Shown here: positions 36,359 to 44,995 of the stretch, one piece after another
How positions within the stretch are numbered: position 1 is the first letter of the stretch
Layout: every line of letters starts with the position of its first letter
Assembly: GCA_963737145.1 (NCBI GenBank)
Contig: CAVTRO010000004.1
Location: 434,001-498,000, forward strand
Length of the DNA: 64,000 nucleotides
Origin: AP-15 sp963737145
Lineage (GTDB): Bacteria > Pseudomonadota > Alphaproteobacteria > ATCC43930 > CGMCC-115725
Direction of reading: 5' to 3'
Notes under the pieces: generated by a model
The model's database searches: none
Told to the model about the DNA's origin: nothing
The model's input: the letters and a program-made list of their open reading frames with translations, nothing else
Program-made: the position numbers and the translations under genes

Positions 36359-38506
36359 TCACCTTCGTTTGGGCCGCCCGTTTCTGAGCGGCACCACGTT
36401 TGCGTCCGCGCCGCTGGGGGCGTGGTTTATGGCCCTGCGAACGCCGTTTGTGAGATCTATCAGTTTGAAAGGTTTATTGATAAGCGGGTCGCCGCCGGTT
36501 TGCGGCTCTGCGCCGGCCATGTCGACGTATCCGGTGACGTATAAGACGCGCAGAAACGGGCATCGTTGGCGGGCGCGTTTCACCGTTTCGATCCCGGTCA
36601 GGCCCGGCATCGCGACATCGATCACCATCAGGTCGTAGGCTGCGCCGCGTGAGAGGGCGTCCAAAGCCGCTGGCCCGTTCTCTACCTCTGTAACCCCATA
36701 GCCAAGCTGACGCAGCATCTGTACCGTGATCTCGCGTACTCCCGGGTCGTCGTCCACCACCAGAATGCGCGCTGCAGTCTGGTCTGCCGCTTCCTCGTCC
36801 GAAGCCGCATCGAGGTCATCCGATTCCGCAGCGCCCCGGGGCAAGTAAAGGTGTACGGCTGTGCCCATTCCGATCTTGCTTTCGATGTGAAGCGCACCGT
36901 TGGACTGTTGCACCATCCCATAGACTTGGCTCAACCCGAGCCCGCTGCCTTTGCCGACCTCCTTGGTTGTGAAGAAGGGTTCGACGGCCGAGTGCAACAC
37001 CTCCTCAGTCATGCCGCTGCCGGTATCCCGGACAGAAATGCCTATGCAATCACGGCCGCCGAGCTCTCTTGGTATCGTATTCGTCGCGGCTCGCAGGTTT
37101 CTGGTCTCGATCAGCAAGGTCCCGCCGAGCGGCATCGCGTCGCGAGAGTTTATCGCGAGGTTCAGGATTGCGATCTCGATTTGGGTCGGATCGACCAGCG
37201 CCGGCCACAGCTCCGGCGCCAAATTGGTCCGAACCTGAATCGTGGTGCCGATCGTCCGCGCGAGAATCTCGCCCATGCCGCCGATTACGGCGTTCAGGTC
37301 GACGGCCCGAGGCTGGAGATGCTGACGCCGTGAAAAAGCCAGAAGCTGCTCGGTCAGCTTGGCGCCACTTTCCGCTGCGCGCTGCGCCGCACCTAAGTAA
37401 TTGCTCGCCCTCGGGTCATCGGCAACACGCGGCGCGAGCAGTTCCAGGTTGCCGATTATTGCGGTCAGCAGATTATTGAAATCGTGCGCAAGCCCACCAG
37501 TGAGCTGCCCGACGGTCTCCATCTTCTGCGCCTGGCGCAGCTGTCCCTCCATCGCCTCTCTCTCGGTGATGTCGCGCGCCGTTGCCATGATGAAGTAGTC
37601 GCCGTCGTGCTTTTCCGGCACCCGGACGAACATGACGTCGATGGTCCGCGTCACCCCCGCCATGGTCCGGTGTGCGGTATAGCGCTGATTTTCGCCGGTC
37701 CGAATACAGGCCCGCATGTGCCGCAGCGGCAGCTGCGCTGGCTCGGGTCCGAGAATTTCTTCGAGCCTGCGTCCGATCACCTGATCGCGGTCCAAGCCGT
37801 AAGCACGTTCGGTTGCCCGATTGAGATCCTCGTAGATAAAACGGCCGTCCTCGGTGGCCCGAAACAGCGTCAGCCAATCGGGCGAGTTGTCGAGGATCGC
37901 CTGCATCTGGGCGCGGCTCGCATCCAGCTGACGGGCGCGTTGCTCGGCGAGCTGCTCCAGCTTCTCATTGAGTTCCCGTTGCCGCCGTTCACTCTCGCGC
38001 AGTGCCGCCTCGGCCGCTTCTTCGATGCGCCGCCGTCGCGTGCCGTCGATGGTGATGCCGCGCATGACCACCGGGCGCCCACCCGGATCAGTAGCGACCT
38101 CGCCGAGAAACACGATCCAATGAACATCACCGCTGGGCCAAACAGCCCGCAGCTCAATCCTCATCGGTCCGGGTGCGGTCGAGAACCGCGCCAATGTCAA
38201 TGCGATCTGCTCCCGGTCGTCCGGATGCACCGCTGACATGAGAACGGCATGCAAATCGTCTTGATCGCCGGCTTCGAGGCCAAGGTTGCGGAACATCTGC
38301 GCCGACCATTTCATGCGGCCGGTCGCGAGCTCCCATTCCCAAGTACCGATGCCGCCCGTCTCGAGCGCAAGCCGGGTCGGGTGGTTCTCCGGCCGCAACT
38401 CATCGGCAGAAGCCGGCGGCATCAGCGGTTCGGAACGTCCTTCCACTGTCGTCCTCCCCCGGAGCGGTGCGCAACCACCGGATTTGTTCTTGCGTTCCCG
38501 CAACAA
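36359..38506 (-). CDS. Hybrid sensor histidine kinase (PAS-PAS-HisKA-HATPase-REC)
   Basis: A 715-residue cytosolic kinase. PAS domains lie at about 50-160 (GTWEWELATGRMKWSAQ) and about 205-320 (DNSPDWLTLFRATEDGRF). The phosphoacceptor helix has GGLAHDFNN (His near 345), the ATPase domain NLAINSRDAMPLGG, GSGMT and GSGLGLSQVYG (about 450-565), and a receiver (about 595-705) has VVDDDPGVR, MVIDVAMPG and KPF. It shares the kinase-REC design of the kinase at 15-17 kb but has PAS instead of GAF input. No cognate regulator is adjacent. Confidence 0.9.
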   Translation of the reverse strand: MLRERKNKSGGCAPLRGRTTVEGRSEPLMPPASADELRPENHPTRLALETGGIGTWEWELATGRMKWSAQMFRNLGLEAGDQDDLHAVLMSAVHPDDREQIALTLARFSTAPGPMRIELRAVWPSGDVHWIVFLGEVATDPGGRPVVMRGITIDGTRRRRIEEAAEAALRESERRQRELNEKLEQLAEQRARQLDASRAQMQAILDNSPDWLTLFRATEDGRFIYEDLNRATERAYGLDRDQVIGRRLEEILGPEPAQLPLRHMRACIRTGENQRYTAHRTMAGVTRTIDVMFVRVPEKHDGDYFIMATARDITEREAMEGQLRQAQKMETVGQLTGGLAHDFNNLLTAIIGNLELLAPRVADDPRASNYLGAAQRAAESGAKLTEQLLAFSRRQHLQPRAVDLNAVIGGMGEILARTIGTTIQVRTNLAPELWPALVDPTQIEIAILNLAINSRDAMPLGGTLLIETRNLRAATNTIPRELGGRDCIGISVRDTGSGMTEEVLHSAVEPFFTTKEVGKGSGLGLSQVYGMVQQSNGALHIESKIGMGTAVHLYLPRGAAESDDLDAASDEEAADQTAARILVVDDDPGVREITVQMLRQLGYGVTEVENGPAALDALSRGAAYDLMVIDVAMPGLTGIETVKRARQRCPFLRVLYVTGYVDMAGAEPQTGGDPLINKPFKLIDLTNGVRRAINHAPSGADANVVPLRNGRPKRR

Positions 38507-38622
38507 CGCGTTCGGCCAGGTGGCCGGATCATAAGACCGTAGCCCGTGTTATCAAAATAGACGGTGAGATGCGTTTGGAGCGCTTCCGCCGAGCCAGTGG
38601 CTGTTCGCGAGACGACCCTAAC

Positions 38623-39498
38623 ATGAGCCCGGATCAGGCGAGTCGCGGCGGTACACAGGAACCGGAAGGAATCACTGAAAGCGAGGCGGAGACCGTCGAG
38701 GAGCGGTCGCGGCTGCCGGCCCCGCTGATATACGAAATCGTCCGGCGAATGGGCGAGGAGGAAATGGAACGCCCGGTCACCTCGCTGTGGTGGTCGGGTG
38801 TCGCCGCCGGCTTGTCGATCAGCTTTTCTCTGCTCGCGCAAGCGATCCTCCAGGCGCATTTGCCAGACGCTCCATGGCGGCCGCTCCTCACGAGCCTTGG
38901 ATACCCGGTCGGATTTTTGATTGTAGTCCTGGCGCGCCAGCAGCTCTTTACCGAAAACACGATTACTCCGGTTCTGCCTCTCGCGGCTAATTTCACGGCG
39001 GCCAATATTGCGAAGCTGGCTCGGTTGTGGACAATCGTCTTCGCCGCCAACATGACTGGGACCGCGGCAGCCGCGGTGTTTTGCACAGTGCCGCCAGTGC
39101 TCCCTCCTGAGCTGCGAGATGTAATGCTCGACATCAGCCGGCATATCCTCCAGACGAGCTGGATTGAATCGTTTTTTCGGGCGATTTCCGCAGGCTTCTT
39201 GATCGCCGCAATGGTGTGGCGGATCCCGAGCGCCGAGGCCGCCGCTTTTCACGTGATTGCGATGATGACCTACCTGATCGGCGTCGGCGGCTTTTTGCAC
39301 ATCATTGCCGGCAGCGTCGAAGGCTTTTTGCTGGTCGCCAACGGGCAGCTCGGGTTGGGACATATGATGACATCGTTCGTCGTGCCGGTCCTGCTCGGAA
39401 ACATCGTCGGCGGCACTGTGCTCTTCACGTTGATCTCGCATGCCCAGGTGATGAGCGAAATCCCCACTCCACCGGATCACAACCGGCCACCGCCGTAA
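38623..39498 (+). CDS. Formate/nitrite transporter (FNT) family channel
   Basis: A 291-residue protein with six to seven membrane helices after a 50-residue acidic N-terminal tail. GVAAGLSISFSLLAQ, GYPVGFLIVVLARQQLFTENT and the later GSVEGFLLVANGQLG are FNT-family signatures (YfdC-like branch). It should pass small monovalent anions such as formate, nitrite or hydrosulfide. The ATG at 38623 starts the conserved tail. It ends 222 bp before hhyS, is co-directional with it, and could supply or remove an electron-donor anion, but the gap suggests its own transcript. Confidence 0.85.
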   Translation: MSPDQASRGGTQEPEGITESEAETVEERSRLPAPLIYEIVRRMGEEEMERPVTSLWWSGVAAGLSISFSLLAQAILQAHLPDAPWRPLLTSLGYPVGFLIVVLARQQLFTENTITPVLPLAANFTAANIAKLARLWTIVFAANMTGTAAAAVFCTVPPVLPPELRDVMLDISRHILQTSWIESFFRAISAGFLIAAMVWRIPSAEAAAFHVIAMMTYLIGVGGFLHIIAGSVEGFLLVANGQLGLGHMMTSFVVPVLLGNIVGGTVLFTLISHAQVMSEIPTPPDHNRPPP

Positions 39499-39608
39499 AA
39501 TTCTAAAATTCGCCGCCACCGGGGAACTTACCCGCCAAGGGGCCCGTTGCAGCAACCAGGCTGGCCGAACCGGCGGTTCCGGCTGCCGGAGGATGCCCAG
39601 GGAGGAGC

Positions 39609-39692
39609 ATGCCTATGGGAAATAAAGCTGGCGCCGTACATCGCGCAGCAAAAGATCGCCCACAACGAAGCCCTTACCAGCAAGCTCTGTAA
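39609..39692 (+). CDS. Possible 27-residue leader ORF upstream of hhyS
   Basis: ATG at 39609 follows a strong AGGGAGGAGC ribosome-binding site and reads 27 codons to TAA at 39690-39692, just 28 bp before hhyS. The product is basic (AGAVHRAAKDRPQR) with no recognisable family. A second, equally strong AGGAGG serves hhyS itself. Two such sites in the 5' region make a translated leader plausible, though chance occurrence in purine-rich sequence cannot be excluded. Confidence 0.3.
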   Translation: MPMGNKAGAVHRAAKDRPQRSPYQQAL

Positions 39693-39720
39693 GCGCCGCC
39701 GAACAGGAGGAAGCGCGTCG

Positions 39721-40845
39721 ATGGCCGAAGAACCCAGCGTCCCCTACGGCCGTAAAACCCAGAAGCTCCCGAAAATTTCGGAAGTACACGTACTCTGGCT
39801 CAATGACGGCATGAGCTGCGACGGTGACAGCGTCTCGATCACCGCCGCCAGCGATCCGAGCATTGAGGATATCGTGCTTGGCGCGATCCCCGGGTTGCCG
39901 AAAGTCCATCTGCATAACCGTGTGCTGTCCTACGAGGTCGGCGATGAGATGATGCAGTACTTCCACCAGGCGGCGAACGGGCAGCTTGAAAACTTCATCG
40001 TCGTCATGGAAGGCTCCATCCCGAACGAAAATCTCAGCGGCGACGGCTATTGGGCGGCTTACGGCACCGATCCGACGAGCGGAGAGCCGATCCGCACAAC
40101 CGAATGGCTCGACCGACTGGCGCCCAAAGCGCTTGCCGTTGTCGGCTGCGGCACTTGCGCCACTTTTGGCGGCATTCATGCGATGCGGGGCAATCCCACC
40201 GGCTGCATGGGCCTGCAAGACTATTTGGGCAAGGATTGGAAATCGAAGATCGGCCTGCCGATCGTCAACGTGCCGGGCTGCCCGGTACAGCCCGACAATT
40301 TCACTGAAACCTTTCTTTACCTATTGCGGCAGTTGGCTGGGCTGGCGCCGATGATCCCGATCGACGAACTCGGCCGACCGACCTGGCTGTTCGGCTTTAC
40401 CGTTCATCAAGGTTGCGACCGTGCCGCCTATTACGAGCAAGCCGATTTTGCGCACGAATACGGCTCGCGCAAATGCCTCGTCAAAATCGGCTGCTGGGGC
40501 CCGACGATCAAATGCAACGTGCCAAAGCGGGGCTGGATTTCCGGGATCGGAGGCTGTCCCAATGTCGGCGGCATCTGCATCGGCTGCACGACCCCCGGCT
40601 TTCCAGACAAGATCATGCCGTTTATGGACGAGCCGCCCGGCGGACTTTTGTCGAGCAATCTGATCAGGCCTTATGGCGCGCTGATCCGGAATTTGCGCAA
40701 GCTGACCGACCGGCAGGTCGATAGGGAGCCGAGTTGGCGCCATAACCGGCCCGAATATACGACAGGGTACGAGCCTAACCGGCCCGAAAAGCTGCATCCG
40801 CAGTACGTGCCGAGCTTCTTCCGCGCGGAGAACCGAGATGAATGA
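39721..40845 (+). CDS. hhyS: Group 1h [NiFe]-hydrogenase small subunit
   Basis: A 374-residue iron-sulfur subunit carrying electrons from the active site. The proximal-cluster motif is GMSCDGDS: Cys33 is kept but the second Cys of the usual CxxC is Asp36, the signature of group 1h (actinobacterial-type) enzymes. Further ligands are in GTCATFGG and PGCPVQPDN; medial/distal clusters use HQGCDR, KCLVKIGCWGP, CNVPKRGW and CPNVGGICIGC. There is no Tat signal, so it is cytosolic or membrane-attached from inside. ATG at 39721 follows AGGAGG. It overlaps hhyL by 8 bp. Confidence 0.95.
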   Translation: MAEEPSVPYGRKTQKLPKISEVHVLWLNDGMSCDGDSVSITAASDPSIEDIVLGAIPGLPKVHLHNRVLSYEVGDEMMQYFHQAANGQLENFIVVMEGSIPNENLSGDGYWAAYGTDPTSGEPIRTTEWLDRLAPKALAVVGCGTCATFGGIHAMRGNPTGCMGLQDYLGKDWKSKIGLPIVNVPGCPVQPDNFTETFLYLLRQLAGLAPMIPIDELGRPTWLFGFTVHQGCDRAAYYEQADFAHEYGSRKCLVKIGCWGPTIKCNVPKRGWISGIGGCPNVGGICIGCTTPGFPDKIMPFMDEPPGGLLSSNLIRPYGALIRNLRKLTDRQVDREPSWRHNRPEYTTGYEPNRPEKLHPQYVPSFFRAENRDE

Positions 40846-42642
40846 CATCGCCACCGTTCCGCAGACCGGCGCGGGCTGGAGAAAAAACGGGGCACGTTGA
40901 TCGAAAAGCATTGGGACCCGATCACCCGCATCGTCGGCAATCTCGGGATTTTTACCAAAATCGATTTCGAGAACCGAGAAGTGGCCGAGTGCTACAGCAC
41001 CTCCTCGGTGTTCCGAGGATACAGCGTCTTTATGAAAGGCAAGGACCCGCGCGACTCGCATTTCATCACAAGCCGGATCTGCGGCATCTGCGGCGACAAC
41101 CACGCGACCTGCTCGGTCTATGCGCAGAATATGGCGTACGGCATCAAGACGCCGCCGATGGGCGAATGGATCATTAATCTCGGCGAGGTGGCCGAGTACA
41201 TGTTCGACCATAATATCTTCCAGGACAATATGGTCGGCGTGGATTTCTGTGAGCGCATGGTCCGAGAGACCAATCCCAGCGTCTGGGACAGGGCGCAGAA
41301 AACCGAAGCGCCGCATGCCGCCGATCACGGTTACCGGACGATCGGCGAGATCATGACCGCGCTGAACCCGTTCACCGGCGAATTCTATCGCGAGACTCTG
41401 GTCGTCAGCCGCCTGACCCGCGAGATGTTCAGCCTCATGGAAGGGCGGCACACGCATCCCTCGACGCTCTACCCCGGCGGTGTCGGCACCGTGCCGTCGA
41501 ACCAGCTCTTCACCGAGTACATGCGGCGGCTCTCGACCTACACCGAATTCATGAAGCGTTGCGTGCCGTTGCACAACGATCTGTTCGACTTCTTCTATGA
41601 GGCGTTACCCGGCTATGAAAAGGTCGGCCAGCGGCGCGTTCTGCTCGGCTGCTGGGGCGCCTACAACGACCCCGACAAATGCGACTACCGCTATGAGCAT
41701 ATGAGCGACTGGGGACGAGACATGTTCGTCACGCCCGGCGTCATCGTTGACGGCCAGCAGATCACGACCGACCTCGTCGATATAAATCTGGGCATTCGAA
41801 TCCTGCTCGGCAGCTCGTTTTACGACGGCTGGGAAAACCACGAGATGTTCGTCAGGCAGGATCCGCTCGGCAACCCGGTGGATCGCAACCACCCGTGGAA
41901 CCAGACGACGATCCCGCGGCCGCAGAAGCGTAATTTCGACGGCAAATATTCCTGGGTTATGTCGCCACGCTGGTACGACAAGCGGAGCGGCGAGCATCTG
42001 GCGCTCGACACCGGCGGCGGGCCGATCGCGCGGCTATGGTCCACCGCATTAGCCGGGCTGGTCGATATCGGCTACATCAAGTCAACCGGCCACAGCGTCA
42101 AGATCTACCTGCCGAAAACTGCGCTTAAGCCCGAGGTGGAGTTTGAGTGGACGATCCCGCAATGGTCGAACGCGATCGAACGCGACCGCTCCCGCACCTT
42201 TTTTCAGGCCTACTGCGCGGCGGCGGCATGGTATTTCTTGGAACGGGCGTTCAACGAGCTTGCCAACGGCCGCACCCGCACCTGGACCGAATTCAAGGTG
42301 CCCGACGAGGCGATCGGCTGCGGCTTCCACGAGGCGGTGCGCGGGGTCCTCTCGCATCACCTGGTGATCCGCAACGGCAAGATCGCCAATTACCACCCCT
42401 ATCCGCCGACGCCGTGGAATGCGAGCCCCCGCGATGTGTACGGCACTCCCGGGCCCTACGAGGACGCCATCCAGAACACGCCGATCTTCGAGGAGAACGG
42501 ACCCGACGATTTCAAAGGCATCGATATCATGCGCGCCGTGCGCAGCTTCGACCCGTGCCTGCCTTGCGGCGTCCATATGTATGTCGGCGGCGGCAAGACC
42601 CTGAAGGTCCTCCACTCGCCGATGTTCGGCATCGGCCGCTAG
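40838..42642 (+). CDS. hhyL: Group 1h [NiFe]-hydrogenase large subunit, one apparent frameshift at the 5' end
   Basis: About 600 residues holding the Ni-Fe active site. The two cysteine motifs are intact: RICGICGDNH near the N-terminus and DPCLPCGVH near the C-terminus, followed by about 20 residues that a protease removes after Ni insertion. The body (SRICGICGDNHATCS, YPGGVGTVPS, NYHPYPPTPWNASPRD) matches the high-affinity group 1h. The family N-terminus GAGLEKK.GTLIEKHWD is recovered by restoring one C near 40875; otherwise translation from 40838 stops at 40901 and only a TTG start at 40897 remains. Confidence 0.93.
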
Positions 42643-42651
42643 GAGTAGGCC

Positions 42652-43167
42652 GTGAGCCTGGACGATCGGGCGCGCATCGAAGACGCGCTACGCCGCATTG
42701 ACGAGCTGGTCACCGGGCTGAACCATATCGCCGATGCCGCTGCGCAAAGCGCGGCGCGTGAACTGGCCCAAGCGATCCTGGATGTGCACGGCATCGCGTT
42801 GGCGCGCATTATGGCGGCCATTGCCGATGTGGAGGAGGGCAGGGCCATCCTCGATCGGCTCGCGCGAGACGAGCAGGTCAAGGCCGTGCTGCTTCTTTAT
42901 GGGCTCCACCCCGACGAGCCGGAGACCCGGGTGCGGCAGGCGCTCGCCGCGATGGAGCCTCGTCTGGCCGCTTGCGGCGCGTCGGTCAAACTGGGCCGGA
43001 TCACGGCCAACACGGTGTCGCTGCGCGTCGCGGATGCCGCCGACCGGGCGGCAGCGCTGCGGCGGGAGATCGAGGAGGCCATTTCCGATGCCGCCCCCGA
43101 TCTCGACGAGGTCGTGATCGAGTGGCTGGAGGAGGACCTTGCTGAACACTTGGCGGCAGCCGGGTAA
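42652..43167 (+). CDS. NifU C-terminal-like accessory protein without the CxxC motif
   Basis: A 171-residue protein, helical in its first half; the last 75 residues follow the NifU C-terminal (Nfu) fold, with VRQALAAMEPRLAACG...VSLRVADAADRAAALRREIEEAI. The Nfu CxxC that carries an Fe-S cluster is absent; only one Cys is near that region. Proteins of this kind are found in group 1h clusters right after the large subunit, so a role in subunit or cluster assembly is inferred, but not classical Fe-S scaffolding. GTG start at 42652, 9 bp after hhyL. Confidence 0.7.
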   Translation: MSLDDRARIEDALRRIDELVTGLNHIADAAAQSAARELAQAILDVHGIALARIMAAIADVEEGRAILDRLARDEQVKAVLLLYGLHPDEPETRVRQALAAMEPRLAACGASVKLGRITANTVSLRVADAADRAAALRREIEEAISDAAPDLDEVVIEWLEEDLAEHLAAAG

Positions 43168-43182
43168 TACGCGCCGGAAAAG

Positions 43183-43812
43183 ATGCTGACCCGAGCACAC
43201 CCACGCCGGGGGATCGCTGCGCTGCGGCGGTTTGTTCAATCGCAATCGGTCGAGCGATGCGAACTGTGTGGGGCGCCGATTGCCCAGGATCATGCGCATA
43301 TCCTCGAGCCGGCGAGCGGCCATCTCCTCTGCGCCTGCCTGGCTTGTGCGTATTCGGCCGGCGAGCGGCCGGACGGGCGCTATCGCCGCGTTCCTAACCG
43401 GGTCGAGGCCCTCAGCGATCTCCATATGAGCAATGCGGAATGGCACGCGCTCGGCCTGCCGATCGACATGGCGTGGCTGTTCTACAGCACACAGGCGGGC
43501 CGGCCGATTGCGCTTTATCCCGGCCCGATGGGCGCCACTCAGTCGCTGCTCGGCCTCGATGCGTGGGAGGCAATTGTGTCACGCAATCCCAGCCTCGACG
43601 AGCTCGAACCCGATGTCGAGGCGCTGCTGGTTAATCGCATGAATGGGCGGCGCGCGTATTACCGGGTGCCGATCGACCGCTGCTACGAGCTGGTCGGGCT
43701 GATCCGGCGGCATTGGCAAGGATGGTCGGGCGGCGACGCGGTCTGGCAGGCGATTGACGATTTTTTCGCGAAGCTCGCGCCCGCCGGAACGGCGAAGGGG
43801 CGCATGGCATGA
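43183..43812 (+). CDS. DUF5947 hydrogenase-cluster protein
   Basis: A 209-residue protein with two CxxC pairs near the N-terminus (RCELCGAPI at about 26 and LCACLACAY at about 50), likely a structural zinc site, then DGRYRRVP and a C-terminal half with LEPDVEALLVNR. This matches DUF5947, a family found almost only beside group 1h/related hydrogenases. Biochemical function unknown. It overlaps the next gene by 4 bp, consistent with stoichiometric co-expression. Confidence 0.78.
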   Translation: MLTRAHPRRGIAALRRFVQSQSVERCELCGAPIAQDHAHILEPASGHLLCACLACAYSAGERPDGRYRRVPNRVEALSDLHMSNAEWHALGLPIDMAWLFYSTQAGRPIALYPGPMGATQSLLGLDAWEAIVSRNPSLDELEPDVEALLVNRMNGRRAYYRVPIDRCYELVGLIRRHWQGWSGGDAVWQAIDDFFAKLAPAGTAKGRMA

Positions 43813-44453
43813 TCGACCTCGATTTCGCGGTGCAGGATGTGGAGATCGCGCCCCGCTCAGCGACGCCGTTATTGATTTTGAAGTTGCGCGTCGGCGCTAC
43901 CGCTCCGGTCGAGCACGTGATGCTCCATGCGCAGATCAGGATCGAGGCGACGCACCGGGATTACGCGCCGGCTGAACGCGAGCGGCTCAGCGAGCTTTTC
44001 GGTGCCGCCAAGGACTGGGACCGGAGCTTGCGCGGTCTGCTGTGGACCAATGCCAGCGTGACGGTTCCTGCGTTCACGGACGAATGCGTCATCGACCTGC
44101 CGGTCGGTTGCAGCTACGACTTCAATCTCGCCGCGACGAAATACTTTTACGGACTGGCGGCCGGCGAGGTCCCGCTGCTGCTGCTGTTCAGCGGCACGAT
44201 CTTCTTCCGCAACGGAGAGGGCGATCTGCAGATCGGCCACGTCGCTCAGCACAAGGAGGCCGGCTACCGCCTGCCGGTCCGGACCTGGCGGGCGTTGATG
44301 GAGCGGTATTATTCCGGCAGCATCCCGTTGTCTCTAAGCCGCGAGGTTTTCGCCGAGGTCTATCGCTACAAGCGCCGTCACTCCCTCGCCAGCTGGGACG
44401 AAACGGTGCGGCTGCTGCTCGAAAAGGGGCAGGCGGAAGGAACACGGCCATGA
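43809..44453 (+). CDS. DUF6084 hydrogenase-cluster protein
   Basis: A 214-residue all-beta/mixed protein matching DUF6084. Conserved pieces are IDLDFAVQDVEIAP, HAQIRIEATHRDYAPAE, LLWTNASVTVPAF and DLPVGCSYDFNLAATKYFYGL followed by EVPLLLLFSGTIF. No catalytic motif or membrane helix is evident. It overlaps both neighbours by 4 bp. The family tracks group 1h hydrogenases across phyla, so it likely serves assembly or electron-partner binding; this is inference. Confidence 0.78.
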   Translation: MIDLDFAVQDVEIAPRSATPLLILKLRVGATAPVEHVMLHAQIRIEATHRDYAPAERERLSELFGAAKDWDRSLRGLLWTNASVTVPAFTDECVIDLPVGCSYDFNLAATKYFYGLAAGEVPLLLLFSGTIFFRNGEGDLQIGHVAQHKEAGYRLPVRTWRALMERYYSGSIPLSLSREVFAEVYRYKRRHSLASWDETVRLLLEKGQAEGTRP

Positions 44454-44995
44454 CGCTGGAGCGGGTCGAGGCGATTGCCAGGACCGCGCTCTACGAGGGC
44501 TACAATCTCTACCCGTACCGCCCATCCGCGCTCAAGAACCGCCAGCGCTGGACCTTCGGCAGTGTCTTCCCGCGTGACTTTGCCGAACGCGCGGGCAGCA
44601 ATTCCTGCATAATGCAGACCCAGTGCCTTGTCCGGGGACACGATCCCGTCGTCGATATAAAGCTGCGGTTTCTTCACCTCGTGGCGCGGGAAGTGGGCGT
44701 ACTGCCGAGCCCCGCCGGAGAGCTTTCGCCCGACTGCGAGCCGGTGTTCACGTTGGTTCCATCGCTGGAGATCGACGGCACGCGATTTGTCGCGTGGGAG
44801 GGAGCGGTCGAGCGCGAGGTCAACGCCGCGGGCGTTGAGCTGCGGCATTGGCTCAATATCACAGCCTGCATTCCATTCGCGTTTCCGGGTACACGGCAGA
44901 TCGAGCCGCTGAGGTGTTCTGACGGGCTGGTTGCGGGTTTGCTCCGGCGCACTGCGCTTGCAGTGCAAGGCGTACTGACGATTGGCGCAGAGTGA
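44450..44995 (+). CDS. Hydrogenase-cluster accessory protein, N-terminal part (split gene)
   Basis: A 181-residue product (LYEGYNLYPYRPSALKNRQRWTFG near the start) that corresponds to the N-terminal third of an accessory protein usually encoded as one longer gene in group 1h clusters. It ends VLTIGAE-stop at 44993-44995. The next gene starts with GTG at 44992 and reads directly on (VIAGDAFRLTARVEN) after a -1 shift. So the two are halves of one protein, separated by a single-base frame change or a genuine split with stop-start overlap. Function unknown. Confidence 0.72.
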   Translation: MTLERVEAIARTALYEGYNLYPYRPSALKNRQRWTFGSVFPRDFAERAGSNSCIMQTQCLVRGHDPVVDIKLRFLHLVAREVGVLPSPAGELSPDCEPVFTLVPSLEIDGTRFVAWEGAVEREVNAAGVELRHWLNITACIPFAFPGTRQIEPLRCSDGLVAGLLRRTALAVQGVLTIGAE

